From positions 62,001-126,000 of the forward strand of contig NZ_BNAF01000008.1 in assembly GCF_014653155.1 (NCBI RefSeq): a stretch of 64,000 nt of DNA, written 5' to 3'. This document shows positions 1-10,134 of this stretch, piece by piece. A program made the position numbers and the translations under genes. The notes beneath the pieces were generated by a model. The model had not been told where the DNA came from. It ran no database searches and saw nothing but the letters and a program-made list of their open reading frames with translations. The DNA comes from Sphingobacterium griseoflavum. GTDB taxonomy: Bacteria > Bacteroidota > Bacteroidia > Sphingobacteriales > Sphingobacteriaceae. How positions within the stretch are numbered: the stretch's first letter is position 1; the number at the start of each line of letters is the position of its first letter.

Positions 1-1
1 A

Positions 2-346
2 GATGTAGAATTTGACGATACTCAAATTTTACTTGAATCAGCTGAGCGTTTCTCTAAATATAGTGTGGTATTAACGAACCGGTTACATGTAGCGTTATTA
101 GGCTATCAATATGGTGCTCTTCCCATAATTTTGTCGGATATCAATAAGCATCAGAAAATAAAAGGCATTTTTGAACATGCAGAAGCATCTTCTTTGCTTC
201 TCGACGTAAATACTAGTCAAACAATACTCACAAATTCTGTCAATAACTTAGTCGCTAACTTAGCAACCCATTTGAGGAACCTCGAAAGCAAAGAATTGCA
301 ATACGCAGACCTCTCAAAAAAAGTTGTTAGGCATATTTTTCATTAA
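2..346 (+). CDS. Polysaccharide pyruvyl transferase-type protein, C-terminal fragment
   Basis: The frame is open from the first complete codon of the window (base 2) to a stop at 344-346, so the 5' end lies outside. A GTG at 65 is an internal valine rather than a start. The visible 114 residues include VVLTNRLHVALLGY followed by a run of hydrophobic and small residues. This resembles the C-terminal nucleotide-binding half of the polysaccharide pyruvyl transferase family, where a T-(N/D)-R-(L/F)-H motif is typical. Such enzymes attach ketal pyruvate to capsule or exopolysaccharide sugars using phosphoenolpyruvate. The gene lies 18 bases before a GT4 glycosyltransferase on the same strand, which fits a polysaccharide operon. 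The family call rests on one motif plus context and could be wrong at the subfamily level. Confidence 0.55.
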   Translation, partial: DVEFDDTQILLESAERFSKYSVVLTNRLHVALLGYQYGALPIILSDINKHQKIKGIFEHAEASSLLLDVNTSQTILTNSVNNLVANLATHLRNLESKELQYADLSKKVVRHIFH

Positions 347-364
347 CTACGTTAGCAGTTCAGT

Positions 365-1570
365 ATGAAAAAGAAAATTCTATTGCTCACAACGATTTAT
401 CCCTCTCCGGATATGACGTTATTAAACGGGACGAATGTTTGCCACTACTTCGCAAAGGAATGGGTCAAGCAAGGGTATGAAGTCCGTGTGATATTTAATT
501 ATCCAGTTTATTCAAAGGTCGTCCATAAAGTAGCTGATTTTTTTGGACGGCGTGCAGCTTCAATCGGTCAAAGTTACTTTATAACAAAAAGGATTAGTGA
601 AAAAAAGCATTATATAATGGATGGTGTTTCTGTACTTAGAATACCCCTATATAAATGGTTACCGAAAGTTGCTGTAAAGAAGCCAATTTTGTATAATCAG
701 ATCGAGTTGATAAAGACTGAGCTAGATCAAAATCAATTTAGGCCAGATTTTATTGTAGCTCATTTTTGTTATCCACATCTGGAGATAGTCGCTAAATTGG
801 GCAAGTTTTACAATGCAAGAACGACTATAGTAAACCATATCCAATCTTTGCCTTTACATAGATATGTTGGAAGAAATTATAAAGATTATTTCAAAGCCAT
901 AGATGTCTGGGGTTACCGATCAGAGAGCATCAAAAAAGATTTTGAGACCCAATTTGGCACGCAGAACAGATCTTTTATCTGTTATTCGGGAGTTCCAAAG
1001 GAATTTATTTTGGATAATCCTAGATCTTTCCGTGATAAACTTTCAAGATACGTTTACGTTGGTTCTTTGATAACTCGCAAATACCCGCTCGCGGTTTTAA
1101 GAGGTATTTTAGGCGCGAAATCAGTGAATAATTTCAGTTTAGATTATGTTGGGGAAGGGGCTGAACGATTAAAAATTGAGAAGTTTCTGTCCAGTTCGAC
1201 GGAGAAAGCAAACGTAAAATTATGGGGTAATTTGCGTAGGGAAGATGTGCTGGATAAGTTAGATGCCGCCGAATGCTTTATTATGATAAGTCGTGGTGAA
1301 ACGTTTGGATTGGTCTATCTTGAAGCCATGTCAAGAGGTTTAATCGTCATTGCGTCTCGGGGAGAAGGGATGGAGGGAATTATTGAAGATGGTGTAAACG
1401 GTTTTTTTTGTGAACCAGGAGATCACATACAGTTGGCGGAAGTAATTGATCGAATAAATACCCTCTCTTCTGGAGAGAAGGCAACTCTGTCGAAGAATGC
1501 AATTGATACAGCACATAAATTCTCTGATGAGAAAGTAGCGGCAGACTATCTAGAGGCTATAATAAACTAA
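365..1570 (+). CDS. Glycosyltransferase family 4 (GT-B fold)
   Basis: The 401-residue protein begins MKKKILLLTTIYPSP and has no signal peptide or membrane segment, as expected for a cytoplasmic GT-B enzyme acting at the inner face of the membrane. The C-terminal half carries the GT4 signature: YVGSL near residue 235, a GNL turn before a DVLDKL helix, and the E-x7-E segment ETFGLVYLEAMSRG near residues 316-329, which binds the sugar-nucleotide donor. An IIEDGVNGF loop follows. Length is normal for GT4. It follows the pyruvyltransferase-like gene by 18 bases and precedes a GT2 gene by 4 bases, so all three are probably co-transcribed. The region is visibly more AT-rich than the rfb genes downstream. 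Donor and acceptor cannot be read from the sequence. Confidence 0.85.
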   Translation: MKKKILLLTTIYPSPDMTLLNGTNVCHYFAKEWVKQGYEVRVIFNYPVYSKVVHKVADFFGRRAASIGQSYFITKRISEKKHYIMDGVSVLRIPLYKWLPKVAVKKPILYNQIELIKTELDQNQFRPDFIVAHFCYPHLEIVAKLGKFYNARTTIVNHIQSLPLHRYVGRNYKDYFKAIDVWGYRSESIKKDFETQFGTQNRSFICYSGVPKEFILDNPRSFRDKLSRYVYVGSLITRKYPLAVLRGILGAKSVNNFSLDYVGEGAERLKIEKFLSSSTEKANVKLWGNLRREDVLDKLDAAECFIMISRGETFGLVYLEAMSRGLIVIASRGEGMEGIIEDGVNGFFCEPGDHIQLAEVIDRINTLSSGEKATLSKNAIDTAHKFSDEKVAADYLEAIIN

Positions 1571-1574
1571 AAGA

Positions 1575-2408
1575 ATGCAAATATCTATTGTTACCGTTGG
1601 AATGAACCACCTTAAATATTTGAAAGACCTCCTTTCATCTATTTATACAAAAGGTGCTATTGAGGCTTCCTTTGAAGTAATTTATGTGGACAACTGTTCA
1701 TCGGATGGATCCGTGGAATATATCTCTGAAGCCTTCCCACAGGTTCGGATTATCCAGAATACATCACCAAAAGGATTTGGAGAAAATAATAACGTAGGCG
1801 CCGAGGTAGCGGCAGGAAAGTATTTAGCGATAATAAACCCTGATATAATTCTTTTTGAGAACAGTCTGGACCTTTTGCTCGCTTTTGCAGAATCTTACCC
1901 GAATGTGGGTATTGTTGCGCCAAAATTGTTAAATCGTGACGAAAGCTACCAGTATTCTGTGAGACGGTTTATTACACCTTGGTTATTTTTATCGAGGGCT
2001 ATTTCCAAAGGGGACGATGCCGGTAAATTTAAAGGTAATGCTTATTATTTATCCAAAGATATAGACATCGATAAAACGCAATTTATAAATTGGGCCGTGG
2101 GGGCAGCTTATTTTATTTCGAAAGATTTTTACGATGATTTGAATGGGTTTGATCAGGACTATTTCCTTTATATGGAAGATGAGGATTTATGTCTCCGAAG
2201 TTGGAAAAGAAATAGGCCTGTCGTTTATCATCCGCAAGCAACGTTGATACATAATCATATGCGTTCCAGCAAAAAAATCGGTAAGAGTATGAGATACCAC
2301 TTTGAGAGTTTGTTTACTTTTTGGCGGAAACATGGAATTAGTTTAGGGGATTATGCAAGATCAGCTGAAGAGCGTGGCAGTAGTGGTAACAAATTTTTTA
2401 ATGTGTAA
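1575..2408 (+). CDS. Glycosyltransferase family 2, rhamnosyltransferase-like
   Basis: The 277-residue protein has the GT-A layout of family 2. It has an N-terminal ISIVTVGMN strand, VDNCSSDGS for nucleotide binding (about residues 38-46), and NPDI (about 88-91) in the place of the metal-binding DxD. GFDQDYFLYMEDEDLCLR (about 196-213) holds the acidic ED motif of the catalytic base, and HNHMRSS follows. The NPDI and MEDEDLC pattern is typical of the WbbL/rhamnosyltransferase branch, which fits the dTDP-L-rhamnose genes directly downstream, but linkage and donor are inferred. There is no signal peptide. It starts 4 bases after the GT4 stop and ends 12 bases before rfbB, so it is operonic. Codon use is AT-rich, like its upstream neighbours. 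Confidence 0.82.
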   Translation: MQISIVTVGMNHLKYLKDLLSSIYTKGAIEASFEVIYVDNCSSDGSVEYISEAFPQVRIIQNTSPKGFGENNNVGAEVAAGKYLAIINPDIILFENSLDLLLAFAESYPNVGIVAPKLLNRDESYQYSVRRFITPWLFLSRAISKGDDAGKFKGNAYYLSKDIDIDKTQFINWAVGAAYFISKDFYDDLNGFDQDYFLYMEDEDLCLRSWKRNRPVVYHPQATLIHNHMRSSKKIGKSMRYHFESLFTFWRKHGISLGDYARSAEERGSSGNKFFNV

Positions 2409-2420
2409 AATAAAAAAATA

Positions 2421-3473
2421 ATGGAAAGTACTATCCTAATCACCGGCGGAGCTGGATTTATCGGCTCCCATGTCGTTCGGGAGTTTGTTAATAAGTATCC
2501 GAACTATCAGATCATCAATCTCGATGCGTTGACCTATGCTGGAAACCTTGAGAACCTATCGGATATCAAAGATGCCCCAAATTACAGCTTTGTAAAAGCG
2601 GACATTACCGACGCAGGTCTGATACTTGAGATCTTTAAGCAATATCGGCCTGACGGCGTCATCCATTTGGCAGCCGAGTCGCATGTTGACCGCTCCATTG
2701 CCGATCCCACGGCCTTTGTGATGACCAATGTCATCGGTACGGTAAATCTTCTAAATGCCGCAAGAGAGATTTGGAAGGACAATTATGAAGGGAAGCGCTT
2801 CCACCATGTTTCCACGGACGAAGTGTTCGGTGCATTGGGCGAGACAGGTCTATTTACGGAAGAAACGAAGTACGATCCACATTCGCCCTACTCTGCCTCG
2901 AAGGCTTCTTCGGACCATTTTGTACGTGCCTACCACGATACCTACGCATTGCCCATCGTATTGACCAACTGCTCCAACAATTATGGGCCGAACCATTTTC
3001 CGGAAAAACTGATACCCCTGTGCGTCCACAATATCTTGAACGGCAAGCCACTGCCGATCTATGGCGACGGGAAATATACCCGCGACTGGCTGTTCGTGAT
3101 CGACCATGCCAAGGCGATCGATTTGGTGTACCATAGCGGTGTGAACGGATCATCCTATAACGTTGGAGGATTCAACGAGTGGCAGAATATCGATTTGGTA
3201 AAAGAGCTTTGCAAGCAAATGGATGAAAAGCTGGGACGCCCTGAGGGCACCGCTGCCCAGTTGATCACCTTTGTGAAAGATCGCCCGGGTCATGATCTGC
3301 GTTACGCCATCGATGCAAGCAAGATCAATAGAGAACTGGGATACGAACCTTCTGTCACCTTTGAGCAAGGTTTGTCGATTACGATCGATTGGTTCTTGAG
3401 CAATGAAGATTGGTTGAACAATGTAACCTCTGGGGACTACCAGAAATATTACGAAAAACAATACGAAGATTGA
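2421..3473 (+). CDS. rfbB: dTDP-glucose 4,6-dehydratase
   Basis: This enzyme converts dTDP-D-glucose to dTDP-4-keto-6-deoxy-D-glucose with bound NAD, the second step of dTDP-L-rhamnose synthesis. The 350 residues begin with the Rossmann motif ITGGAGFIGSH. The catalytic triad T132-D133-E134 lies in STDEVFG, and the YxxxK pair is Y157/K161 in YSASKASSDH. SNNYGPNHFPEKLIP and DWLFVIDHAKA are further family signatures. The length is typical. The stop codon overlaps the rfbC start (TGATG at 3471-3475), so the two are translationally coupled. Base composition becomes more balanced here than in the upstream glycosyltransferases. Confidence 0.96.
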   Translation: MESTILITGGAGFIGSHVVREFVNKYPNYQIINLDALTYAGNLENLSDIKDAPNYSFVKADITDAGLILEIFKQYRPDGVIHLAAESHVDRSIADPTAFVMTNVIGTVNLLNAAREIWKDNYEGKRFHHVSTDEVFGALGETGLFTEETKYDPHSPYSASKASSDHFVRAYHDTYALPIVLTNCSNNYGPNHFPEKLIPLCVHNILNGKPLPIYGDGKYTRDWLFVIDHAKAIDLVYHSGVNGSSYNVGGFNEWQNIDLVKELCKQMDEKLGRPEGTAAQLITFVKDRPGHDLRYAIDASKINRELGYEPSVTFEQGLSITIDWFLSNEDWLNNVTSGDYQKYYEKQYED

Positions 3474-4021
3474 TGAAAGCCACAGAAACAAAATTAAAAG
3501 GCTGCTTTATTTTGGAGCCAGCCAAATTTGGGGATAGCCGGGGTTATTTCTTTGAGAGTTTTAGCGAGCAGACCTTTAATCGGGTGACCGGTACCACGAC
3601 GCAGTTTGTGCAGGACAACCAGTCGTACTCGACTAGGGGCGTGCTACGTGGCTTACACGCACAGGCCGGCGAATTTGCGCAGGCAAAGCTGGTTCGTGTC
3701 CTGGAAGGAAGGGTGGTCGATGTAGCCGTAGACGCCCGCCCCGGTTCAGCAACCTTTGGGCAGCACGTGGCCGTGGAACTGTCCGCAGATAACAACCTGC
3801 AGCTTTTTGTACCGCGTGGCTTTCTGCACGGTTTTGTGGTGCTAAGCGAAACGGCAACCTTCTTTTACAAATGCGATAATTTTTACAACAAGGAGTCGGA
3901 ATGTGGGGTCAAGTTTGATGATCCGGCCTTGGGTATCGATTGGGGCATCGCAGCGGAAGATTTAATCATTTCGGATAAGGACCAGGTACTTCCGAGCTTT
4001 CGGGAGGTCTTTGGAGGATAG
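3473..4021 (+). CDS. rfbC: dTDP-4-dehydrorhamnose 3,5-epimerase
   Basis: The cupin-fold enzyme epimerises C3 and C5 of dTDP-4-keto-6-deoxyglucose. The frame is open from 3410, but the ATG at 3473 overlapping the rfbB stop gives the normal protein (182 residues, starting MKATETKLKG). An earlier start would lie well inside rfbB. Key landmarks are DSRGYFFESF, RGVLRGLHAQ with the catalytic histidine near residue 62, and VPRGFLHGFVVLSETATFFYK, which contains the tyrosine and histidine surroundings of the active site. It ends 64 bases before rfbD. The gene set and order (B-C-D-A) are complete for dTDP-L-rhamnose. Confidence 0.95.
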   Translation: MKATETKLKGCFILEPAKFGDSRGYFFESFSEQTFNRVTGTTTQFVQDNQSYSTRGVLRGLHAQAGEFAQAKLVRVLEGRVVDVAVDARPGSATFGQHVAVELSADNNLQLFVPRGFLHGFVVLSETATFFYKCDNFYNKESECGVKFDDPALGIDWGIAAEDLIISDKDQVLPSFREVFGG

Positions 4022-4085
4022 TTCGAGCGCAGAATTACGCTGAAGGCACTTAATAGAATCAGTTAGCAAATAAGAATAAAAAAGA

Positions 4086-4937
4086 ATGAAAATACTCGTA
4101 ACAGGGGCAGGCGGACAGCTGGGCTCTGAACTGAAAGATCTCGCTGCCCAGTATAGCACAGATAGTTTTGTGTTTGTGGATAGGGATGAAATGCCATTGG
4201 ATAAGTTGGATAGGGTAAGGACTGTCTTGGCGGATGTTCAGCCAGATATTATTATCAGTGGCGGCGCCTACACGGCGGTGGACCGTGCAGAATCCGAACC
4301 GGACCTGGTCGATGTGATCAACCACCTGGCTGTGGAGGCCATGGCGCAGTGGGCAAATGCCAATGATAGGAAATTGATCCATATCTCGACCGATTACGTT
4401 TTTCAAGGTACGAGCGCAGCACCACTCAAAGAAGATGAGCCTACCCATCCGATTAATGTTTATGGCTTGACAAAGCAAAAAGGTGAAGTGGCCATCACGG
4501 ACTCGGGGGCCGATGCAGTCATCATCCGCACGGCATGGGTGTATTCGGCCTATGGTGCCAATTTTGTGAAGACGATGATTCGGTTGATGGGCGAGCGGGA
4601 GGAGATATCGGTCATTGCGGATCAGGTCGGATCACCCACCTATGCGCATGACTTAGCGAAAGCTATTTTGGATATTATCTATACCGATAAGTGGCAAGCA
4701 GGTATCTACCATTTCTCTAATGAGGGCGAAATCTCCTGGTATGATTTTGCTGTGGCGATACGTGACCTGAAAGGCTTGAACTGTAAGATTAATGCAATCC
4801 CAACCGCGCAGTATCCGACACCGGCCAAACGTCCTAAGTTTTCGCTTTTGGACAAAACAAAGATCAAGGCACAGTTTGGTGTTGCCGTACCGGAATGGAA
4901 GGAAAGCTTAAAGCGGATGTTAGAGAAGTTGGGATAA
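4086..4937 (+). CDS. rfbD: dTDP-4-dehydrorhamnose reductase
   Basis: The 283-residue short-chain reductase carries out the last step to dTDP-L-rhamnose using NAD(P)H. The N terminus MKILVTGAGGQLGSEL is the nucleotide-binding motif. STDYVFQG (about 100-107) and YGLTKQKGE (about 124-132) supply the catalytic tyrosine and lysine, and RTAWVYS and DQVGSPTYAHDLA are family signatures. A 64-base gap separates it from rfbC and contains no obvious terminator, so it is probably read with the rest of the operon. Confidence 0.94.
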   Translation: MKILVTGAGGQLGSELKDLAAQYSTDSFVFVDRDEMPLDKLDRVRTVLADVQPDIIISGGAYTAVDRAESEPDLVDVINHLAVEAMAQWANANDRKLIHISTDYVFQGTSAAPLKEDEPTHPINVYGLTKQKGEVAITDSGADAVIIRTAWVYSAYGANFVKTMIRLMGEREEISVIADQVGSPTYAHDLAKAILDIIYTDKWQAGIYHFSNEGEISWYDFAVAIRDLKGLNCKINAIPTAQYPTPAKRPKFSLLDKTKIKAQFGVAVPEWKESLKRMLEKLG

Positions 4938-4993
4938 TTGATTTTCTGCACATACCGCTTTACATATAAAGAAACTACCAATCGATAAAAAAT

Positions 4994-5848
4994 ATGAAAG
5001 GAATTATACTAGCCGGCGGATCCGGCACACGTTTGCACCCCTTAACACTTGCCGTTTCCAAACAATTGATGCCGGTGTACGACAAGCCGATGATCTACTA
5101 TCCACTATCAACCCTGATGTTGGCCGGGATCAATGAAATTTTAATCATTTCCACACCAGAGGATTTGCCTAACTTCGAGAAATTGTTAGGTGATGGTTCG
5201 CGTATAGGCTGTAAATTTACGTATAAAATACAGCCTTCGCCAGATGGTCTTGCACAGGCTTTTGTCTTGGGAGAGGAATTCATCGGTGCTGATAAGGTAG
5301 CTTTGATTTTGGGTGATAACATTTTTTATGGTTCCGGTATGTCGAAGTTGTTGCAATCCTGTGCTAATCCTGACGGTGGATGCGTTTTTGCCTATCCGGT
5401 GCATGATCCGGAGCGTTATGGTGTGGTTGAATTCGATCAGGAGAACAAGGTGGTGTCGATTGAGGAAAAGCCGAGCGAGCCGAAATCAAGCTATGCCGTA
5501 CCGGGACTATATTTTTACGACAACGAGGTAGTGGACATCGCTAAGAATATTCAGCCATCCCCACGCGGTGAACTGGAAATAACCGACGTTAACAAAGAAT
5601 ATTTGAAACGCGGTAAATTGAGCGTAGGGATATTTGATCGGGGTACTGCTTGGTTGGATACTGGAACCATACAATCGCTGATGCAGGCCGGACAGTTTGT
5701 ACAGGTTATTGAAGAGCGTCAAGGGCTTAAAGTTGGCGCTATCGAAGAGGTCGCCTACCGAATGGGCTGGATAACCAAAGAGCAATTGCTGGAAATTGCT
5801 CAACCTCTACGAAAAAGCGGTTATGGAGAGTATTTATTAAGGATTTAA
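4994..5848 (+). CDS. rfbA: Glucose-1-phosphate thymidylyltransferase
   Basis: The enzyme makes dTDP-glucose from dTTP and glucose-1-phosphate, the entry point to dTDP-rhamnose. The 284 residues begin [18 protein letters not shown], the nucleotidyltransferase signature. [26 protein letters not shown] and [20 protein letters not shown] follow, all expected for the short RmlA class. A C-terminal RKSGYGEYL segment matches the family end. One base separates its stop from the ATG of the Wzi-type gene, so translation is coupled. Confidence 0.95.
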   Translation: MKGIILAGGSGTRLHPLTLAVSKQLMPVYDKPMIYYPLSTLMLAGINEILIISTPEDLPNFEKLLGDGSRIGCKFTYKIQPSPDGLAQAFVLGEEFIGADKVALILGDNIFYGSGMSKLLQSCANPDGGCVFAYPVHDPERYGVVEFDQENKVVSIEEKPSEPKSSYAVPGLYFYDNEVVDIAKNIQPSPRGELEITDVNKEYLKRGKLSVGIFDRGTAWLDTGTIQSLMQAGQFVQVIEERQGLKVGAIEEVAYRMGWITKEQLLEIAQPLRKSGYGEYLLRI

Positions 5849-5849
5849 A

Positions 5850-7379
5850 ATGCTGGACATGCGTAAACGATTTTTAGACAAATATCTCAAAACTGTAGGA
5901 GCCTTGCTGTTAGTGTGTGGTTGTAGCAGCGCCTTTTCTCAGGTCTGGACAGGGGAAGCTGCGTTGCAAGGAGGGTATACTTCAGGCAGTTCAGTGCCGT
6001 TGTGGATGCGGGCGCGACAATTCGGATCAATACCAATAGATGGTGCCTCAGGATCAGTTTTTGCAAAGATTGAAAGAATATACGTTAGCAGTTTCGACAC
6101 GATAGTCTGGAAGCCTGACTATTCCGTGGTTTTTGATGGTCGTGGCAATATTGGTAATCGTTTGAATGGACAACTGATTGAAGGCAAGGTCTCGTTAAAA
6201 TATGGTTTTTTCGAATTGATAGCTGGTCGGGAAAAAGAGTATTCTGGTTTGGTTGATAGTACCCTATCAACCGGATCTTTCTCCTTATCCGGCAATAGTC
6301 TTGGCGTTCCGAAAATCGAACTAAGAATTCCAAACTATGTATACATACCTTTTACTTCGCAGGTAGTATCCTTTAAGGGAAATTTATCTCATGGATGGAT
6401 GGGAAAGACTCCTATTCATTACGGGGATAACCGCGGTGCAGAGGTCACAACATATCTCCATCACGTATCCGTTTTTGGACGAATAGGTAAACCTACATGG
6501 CGTCTAAAATTGGATGCAGCAATCAACCACGATGTGCAATGGGGATCGGACAATTTTATTTTTGGTGAGCAGTATGATTTGACTAATTTGGAAGCGTTTT
6601 GGTATGTTGTGACAGGTAAAGCATATAAAGGGGCCGGAGGGTACGATGGTCGCGTTGATATATCCAAGATAGGTAATCATCTTGGAACGATCGACCTTGG
6701 TTTTACATATGATTTCGAAGAGTTGGAAGTGAAGGGTTACCGCCAATTTTTTTATGAAAAAGGTGCATTGCGCTATGCTGCAAACATAAGGGACGGCATT
6801 ACCGGCCTTCGGTTTCAAAATAAAGGTACTAATCACGTTGGTTTTTATTGGGATAAAATATTGTTGGAGCATTTCTTTAGTAAAGACCAAGCTGGCCAAC
6901 CAAATGCGCCTAAAACGCCCTCTGGCCCCGAGTACTATTACAACCATGGGGTCTATGCAGAAGGATTTTCATACAAGGGGATCGGGTTAGGGAACCCTTT
7001 GATTACCGAAGCTAGGTTCGCACGAGAAGGATTGCCTCGGAATCCGAAGGATTATTTTATTAGTACGCGTGTTTCTGCTTTTCACTTGGGTTTTATTGGA
7101 GGCATTGACAGTTGGCACATGAGTAGTAAGGTTACTTTCGCAAGGCATTTTGGAGACTATCATACAAGCGGACCGGCCGAGCAATGGTTCAATGGCCAGC
7201 GTATACAACAAGATTTCTCTTATGGTAAATTTACTCCTGTTAACCAGTTTTCCTTCTTTGTGGAAGGGGGGAGAAGTTTGATGGAGCATTTTGATATTTC
7301 TGCAACACTTGCAGGCGACTATGGACGGCTTCTAGAAAATACAGTTGGCGGTTTTGTGCGTATTAGTCGAAAATTTTAA
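5850..7379 (+). CDS. Capsule assembly Wzi-family outer-membrane protein
   Basis: The 509-residue protein has an N-terminal hydrophobic segment (about residues 12-30, ending ...CSSAFSQ) that acts as an export signal. Amphipathic, aromatic-rich strands run through the rest to a C-terminal ...[10 protein letters not shown], as in an outer-membrane beta-barrel ending in an aromatic residue. The opening of the mature part ([27 protein letters not shown]) resembles Bacteroidota members of the capsule assembly Wzi family, which anchor or assemble capsule at the cell surface. An internal ATG at 5859 is an alternative start. It is wedged between rfbA (1 base) and ugd (29 bases), which supports a role in surface-polysaccharide assembly. 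The export role is inferred from family and position. Confidence 0.8.
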   Translation: MLDMRKRFLDKYLKTVGALLLVCGCSSAFSQVWTGEAALQGGYTSGSSVPLWMRARQFGSIPIDGASGSVFAKIERIYVSSFDTIVWKPDYSVVFDGRGNIGNRLNGQLIEGKVSLKYGFFELIAGREKEYSGLVDSTLSTGSFSLSGNSLGVPKIELRIPNYVYIPFTSQVVSFKGNLSHGWMGKTPIHYGDNRGAEVTTYLHHVSVFGRIGKPTWRLKLDAAINHDVQWGSDNFIFGEQYDLTNLEAFWYVVTGKAYKGAGGYDGRVDISKIGNHLGTIDLGFTYDFEELEVKGYRQFFYEKGALRYAANIRDGITGLRFQNKGTNHVGFYWDKILLEHFFSKDQAGQPNAPKTPSGPEYYYNHGVYAEGFSYKGIGLGNPLITEARFAREGLPRNPKDYFISTRVSAFHLGFIGGIDSWHMSSKVTFARHFGDYHTSGPAEQWFNGQRIQQDFSYGKFTPVNQFSFFVEGGRSLMEHFDISATLAGDYGRLLENTVGGFVRISRKF

Positions 7380-7408
7380 AAAAGGTTTTAAACGGAATTG
7401 TATTAGAT

Positions 7409-8791
7409 ATGAAAAATATTAAAAAAATAGCATGTATAGGTGCAGGATATGTAGGAGGCCCTACAATGTCCGTTATTGCACAGAAGAATCCCAATGTAGA
7501 TGTAACAGTAGTGGATTTAAACCTAGTGCGTATCGCCGCTTGGAATGACGCTGATTTAAGTAACTTACCTGTTTACGAGCCAGGTCTAGACGCTGTGGTT
7601 GGAGAAGCCCGAGGGAGGAATCTCTTTTTTTCCACCGATGTAGACAAGGCGATTGACGAAGCCGATATGATTTTTATCTCGGTGAATACCCCGACCAAGA
7701 CCTATGGAAAGGGAAAAGGACAGGCGGCCGATCTAAAATTTATCGAACTATGCGCCCGGCAGATTGCTGCCGTCGCCAAGTCGGATAAGATCGTGGTCGA
7801 GAAATCAACACTACCAGTGCGCACAGCGGAAGCCTTAAAGAGTATTTTGGATAATACAGGAAATGGCGTAAACTTCCATATCCTGTCCAACCCCGAGTTT
7901 TTGGCAGAGGGCACCGCCGTAACGGATTTACATAATCCCGATCGCGTATTGATTGGTGGAGAAGATGCAGAAGCGATTGAAGCCCTCGTGCAAGTTTACG
8001 AAGCTTGGGTGCCCCGTGAGCGCATCTTGACGACCAACCTCTGGTCTTCGGAGCTATCGAAGCTCGTCGCTAATGCCTTTTTGGCACAACGTGTATCATC
8101 CATTAATTCCATTTCCGAGCTTTGCGAAGTAACGGGAGCGAATGTGGATGAGGTTTCACGTGCAATTGGACAAGATACCCGCATTGGTTCAAAATTTTTA
8201 AAAGCATCCGTCGGTTTTGGCGGATCATGCTTCCAAAAAGATATCCTAAACTTGGTCTATATCGCGCGATCCTATAATTTGTATGAGGTGGCCGATTATT
8301 GGGAACAAGTTATTCTATTAAATGACCACCAGAAAACCCGCTTTGCCGAAAAAATTATCAAGACCATGTACAATACGGTAAACGGCAAGCATATCGCTTT
8401 TTTAGGCTGGGCCTTTAAAAAAGACACCAACGATACACGGGAGTCGGCTGCGATTTACGTCGCCGATCATTTGCTAGACGAAGAGGCTAATGTGATTGTA
8501 TATGACCCCAAAGTAACGGCTGAACAGATTTACAAAGACTTGGATTACTTGGGTACGCGTTCGCCGGAAGATAATCGACGCTTGGTGAAAGTCGTGGACG
8601 ATCCATATGAAGCTTTGGAAGGTGCACATGCCGCGGCGGTATTGACTGAATGGGACGAGTTTAAAGCGTATGATTGGGCAAAAATAAAAGAAGGCATGAA
8701 AAGACCATCGTTCGTCTTTGACGGACGTAAGTTGCTAAACAGAAGAGATTTGGAAGAGTTTGGTTTTGCATATTATGCTATTGGGGAGTAA
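7409..8791 (+). CDS. ugd: UDP-glucose 6-dehydrogenase
   Basis: This enzyme oxidises UDP-glucose to UDP-glucuronate with two NAD. The 460-residue protein starts [19 protein letters not shown], the NAD-binding motif. [31 protein letters not shown] and the nucleophile loop [10 protein letters not shown], with the catalytic cysteine at residue 274, follow in order. The C-terminal domain includes [16 protein letters not shown]. The length and the [10 protein letters not shown] segment resemble the longer, animal-like class of the enzyme common in Bacteroidota. Its product would feed uronic-acid-containing polysaccharide, which fits the uronate-lyase-type gene that follows and the UDP-glucuronate epimerase at 61 kb. 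Confidence 0.95.
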   Translation: MKNIKKIACIGAGYVGGPTMSVIAQKNPNVDVTVVDLNLVRIAAWNDADLSNLPVYEPGLDAVVGEARGRNLFFSTDVDKAIDEADMIFISVNTPTKTYGKGKGQAADLKFIELCARQIAAVAKSDKIVVEKSTLPVRTAEALKSILDNTGNGVNFHILSNPEFLAEGTAVTDLHNPDRVLIGGEDAEAIEALVQVYEAWVPRERILTTNLWSSELSKLVANAFLAQRVSSINSISELCEVTGANVDEVSRAIGQDTRIGSKFLKASVGFGGSCFQKDILNLVYIARSYNLYEVADYWEQVILLNDHQKTRFAEKIIKTMYNTVNGKHIAFLGWAFKKDTNDTRESAAIYVADHLLDEEANVIVYDPKVTAEQIYKDLDYLGTRSPEDNRRLVKVVDDPYEALEGAHAAAVLTEWDEFKAYDWAKIKEGMKRPSFVFDGRKLLNRRDLEEFGFAYYAIGE

Positions 8792-8865
8792 GTTTTATTT
8801 TTTATTGTTATTACTTCATATCGTTAATTTCTGTATCTATCAAAAATTTATTTTTAACTTCTAAT

Positions 8866-10134
8866 TTGGTTTATAGCGGTTTTTTAAGACTAAAGGTTAC
8901 GTTGGCGTTTATATGTATTCCAGTATTAGTCAATAGCACCCTTGGTTTTTCATGTTTTGAAAAGAATGTGAGAATAACTGATGATTTTGGAAATTCGAAC
9001 TACAAAATCATCAGTTTCGATTACAGTTTGCTGAAATCTAATCTTGCCTATGTAAATTCGGGCGGGAAATTATTTACATTATCACTAAATGTATTAGTAG
9101 AAGAAGCGAATAAACTATTGACAGCTCCACCTTTCTCAGTTGTCGATGGCGATCTTCCTCCAAGCGGTGACCTGCATGATTTTTATTCTATAGGTAAACT
9201 ATCTTGGATGAACCCAGAAGAAAACAATAATCATTACGTTAGACGAGACGGTGAATCAAATCCCGAAGCTTTTAGTGATAAGTACGATTTAAAGAGATTT
9301 GAGAGGGTGCTTCGACGTATCAACATATTAAGTCTAGCATTTTTTTTTACATCGGATAATCGTTACGCGTCTAAAGCAAGTAATATAATAGATGTTTGGT
9401 TCCTCAATAACACCACGCGTATGAATCCAAATATGAATAACGCATCGGTACAAAAAGGCGTGAATGACGGCATGGCAATAGGCATAATTTTTACCGTTTC
9501 ACTTATTGAGACCTTAGATCATATTCAATTATTACGCACATCGCGTTACTGGAGTTTAAACAAACACAAAAAAATGCAACAGTGGGTTGCCCAATATACA
9601 AAGTGGCTGGAGTCAAGCAAATTTGGTAGGCAAATTAGTAAGGCGGATAACAATCACGGATCTTGGTTTTATGCCCAAGTCGCATCATATAAATTATTTT
9701 CAGGTAACTTCGAAGGGTTTGACAAGATTTTTGATGAAGCGAAGAAGCATGTATCTGCCCAAATTGAACCGGACGGTCGGCTACCCGCAGAAATTGAGCG
9801 TGTTTCATCATTTTCTTATTCCGTTTATGGACTTAGATCTTTTGCAACATTAGCGAAGGCGCTTTCTTTCGCAGGATATTCCTTATGGACATATAAAGCT
9901 CCAAATCACAGTGGGTTAGAACGAGCATTCAGCTTTCTTGCCCCCTACATGCTTGATAAAAATGCGTGGCCTTATAATAACGGTGGTAAAAATGTTGATG
10001 ATACTAGTTTTTCAATATGGCGAAACGCTTATACCGTTTATAAAAATCCACAGCATCTCCATGTATACAATCACATAGTAACAATGTTAAAAGAAAAAGG
10101 TGACTGGAGAATGTTGTATACGTATTATCGGTAG
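8866..10134 (+). CDS. Alginate lyase family protein (PL5-like fold)
   Basis: The roughly 422-residue protein has an N-terminal hydrophobic stretch (about residues 9-28) typical of a signal peptide, then the alginate-lyase-family landmarks. SGDLHDFYSIGKLSW and YVRRDGESNPEAF lie near 100-135, and NNASVQKGVNDGMAIG near 194-209. NNHGSWFYAQ (near 263) carries the Asn-His pair used in catalysis in this superfamily, and DGRLPAEIERVSSFSYS (near 305) holds the tyrosine region. Members depolymerise uronate polymers by beta-elimination. At the end of a capsule operon it may trim or release the strain's own polymer. There is no ATG: the best start is a TTG at 8866, and the frame is open upstream through the end of ugd, so the true N terminus is uncertain. 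Codon use is AT-rich. Confidence 0.75.
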   Translation: MVYSGFLRLKVTLAFICIPVLVNSTLGFSCFEKNVRITDDFGNSNYKIISFDYSLLKSNLAYVNSGGKLFTLSLNVLVEEANKLLTAPPFSVVDGDLPPSGDLHDFYSIGKLSWMNPEENNNHYVRRDGESNPEAFSDKYDLKRFERVLRRINILSLAFFFTSDNRYASKASNIIDVWFLNNTTRMNPNMNNASVQKGVNDGMAIGIIFTVSLIETLDHIQLLRTSRYWSLNKHKKMQQWVAQYTKWLESSKFGRQISKADNNHGSWFYAQVASYKLFSGNFEGFDKIFDEAKKHVSAQIEPDGRLPAEIERVSSFSYSVYGLRSFATLAKALSFAGYSLWTYKAPNHSGLERAFSFLAPYMLDKNAWPYNNGGKNVDDTSFSIWRNAYTVYKNPQHLHVYNHIVTMLKEKGDWRMLYTYYR

